Shown: positions 13,315 through 13,686 of the stretch, piece after piece | Layout: each line of letters begins with the position of its first letter | Position numbering within the stretch: position 1 is the first letter of the stretch | From: JABMRP01 sp964444795 | Lineage (GTDB): Bacteria; Planctomycetota; Planctomycetia; Pirellulales; Thermoguttaceae | Assembly: GCA_964444795.1 (NCBI GenBank) | Contig: CAYUIQ010000234.1 | Span: 1 to 13,686, forward strand | Length of the DNA: 13,686 bases | Reading direction: 5' to 3' | Translations under genes and position numbers: made by a program | The notes under the pieces: generated by a model | Databases searched by the model: none | What the model was told of the DNA's origin: nothing | The model's input: the letters and a program-made list of their open reading frames with translations, nothing else

Positions 13315-13686
13315 ATGAGAGGTTTGCCACGGATCTTCGGAGGCAAGGCACGACAAGAACACGCGGCGACACAGCGCAAATTCGAAGAGACAGAGAGCGC
13401 TCTTCAGAAAGCCCGGCAGAAGGCCGACAACCTGGACAAGCTGCCCACGCCGATAGTCGGGATCGACAAGGATTTCACCGTCACCTACGTGAACTCGGCC
13501 GGGGCGGGTGTGCTTGGGTCCACGCCGGAGCAGGTGGTCGGCCAGAAGTGCTTCGATCTGTTCAAGACCCCGCACTGTCAGACGGCCGAGTGCCGCTGTG
13601 CCCAGGCCATGCGGAAGGATCAGGTCTGCACCGGCGAGACGGTGGCCGACCCCACGGGGCTGAACCTGCCCATCCAGTACACCGGC
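13315..13686 (+). CDS. Cysteine-rich PAS-domain signalling protein, N-terminal part (cut by window edge); likely chemotaxis-type receptor
   Basis: The ATG at 13315 follows an AGGAGGA ribosome binding site (13303-13309). The 124 codons in the window stay open to the edge. The protein starts with a short basic segment (MRGLPRIFGGKARQ), then a coiled coil (about 15-42) and a PAS domain from about 40 (LDKLPTPIVGIDKDFTVTYV, then GSTPEQVVGQKCFDLF). There is no N-terminal membrane segment, so it is probably cytoplasmic. Five cysteines (C79, C88, C93, C95, C105) cluster in HCQTAECRC and flanks. The PAS form with ...GLNLPIQYTG is one I associate with methyl-accepting chemotaxis proteins and related receptors; the MCP signalling domain would lie beyond the edge, so a histidine kinase remains possible. 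Its expression may pass through the terminator/leader just upstream. Confidence 0.75.
   Translation, partial: MRGLPRIFGGKARQEHAATQRKFEETESALQKARQKADNLDKLPTPIVGIDKDFTVTYVNSAGAGVLGSTPEQVVGQKCFDLFKTPHCQTAECRCAQAMRKDQVCTGETVADPTGLNLPIQYTG

Noticed and set aside
12676..13575. 299-residue minus-strand frame
   Set aside because: It runs antisense through the regulator gene, a terminator and the PAS gene, shows no domain features, and is explained by GC-rich codon bias on the opposite strand.
1..13686. CRISPR array or phage structural genes
   Set aside because: No regularly spaced short direct repeats with unique spacers and no capsid, portal or tail motifs were seen; the tandem units at 757-794 have no spacers.

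Overview
The window looks like chromosomal DNA of a high-GC planctomycete (Pirellulales-like). This rests on protein families I recognise, not on a database search: a Hanks-type Ser/Thr kinase with a planctomycete-style N-terminal extension and a C-terminal TPR array, an integrase of a type common in planctomycetes, a very large PEP-CTERM protein ending in a VPEP/hydrophobic/Arg-rich tail, an FGE-sulfatase fragment, and short palindromic intergenic repeats.

Layout. 1-567 (minus) is the N-terminal 189 codons of an IS4-family transposase that runs off the left edge. 568-960 is a scar: an IS flank, GGGAACGAAAAA-type tandem repeats and a broken FGE-sulfatase-domain fragment. 965-3989 (minus) is a membrane Ser/Thr kinase-TPR protein whose last TPR is displaced by a +1 frameshift. 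A minus-strand intrinsic terminator with no matching gene lies at 4133-4164. 4258-5243 (plus) is a decayed tyrosine recombinase: the catalytic domain is intact but the core-binding domain is deleted. Its reading frame runs antisense into a selenocysteine tRNA gene (selC, minus, 5203-5299, anticodon UCA). This is the most distinctive locus here: selC is a classical integration hotspot, and the recombinase remnant sits exactly at its 3' end.

5300-5795 is intergenic and holds plausible opposing promoters for selC and for the next gene. 5796-9410 (plus) encodes a 1204-residue secreted PEP-CTERM protein with discoidin-like modules, one of which carries an F-type-lectin (fucose-binding) signature, and three ~190-residue repeats. 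9411-9704 holds a GC hairpin and a long imperfect palindrome.

9705-12957 (plus) is a translationally overlapping two-component pair: a membrane histidine kinase with a CxxCH haem-type periplasmic sensor plus PAS and GAF domains, and a response regulator with a receiver but no recognisable output domain. A hairpin-rich 357-base intergenic region with a candidate structured RNA and a strong terminator follows. The last gene (13315-13686, plus, cut by the edge) starts a cysteine-rich PAS-domain signalling protein, probably a chemotaxis-type receptor.

The right half (kinase, regulator, PAS protein) reads as a redox or haem-sensing signalling block. The left half reads as a decaying mobile or accessory region that ends at selC.
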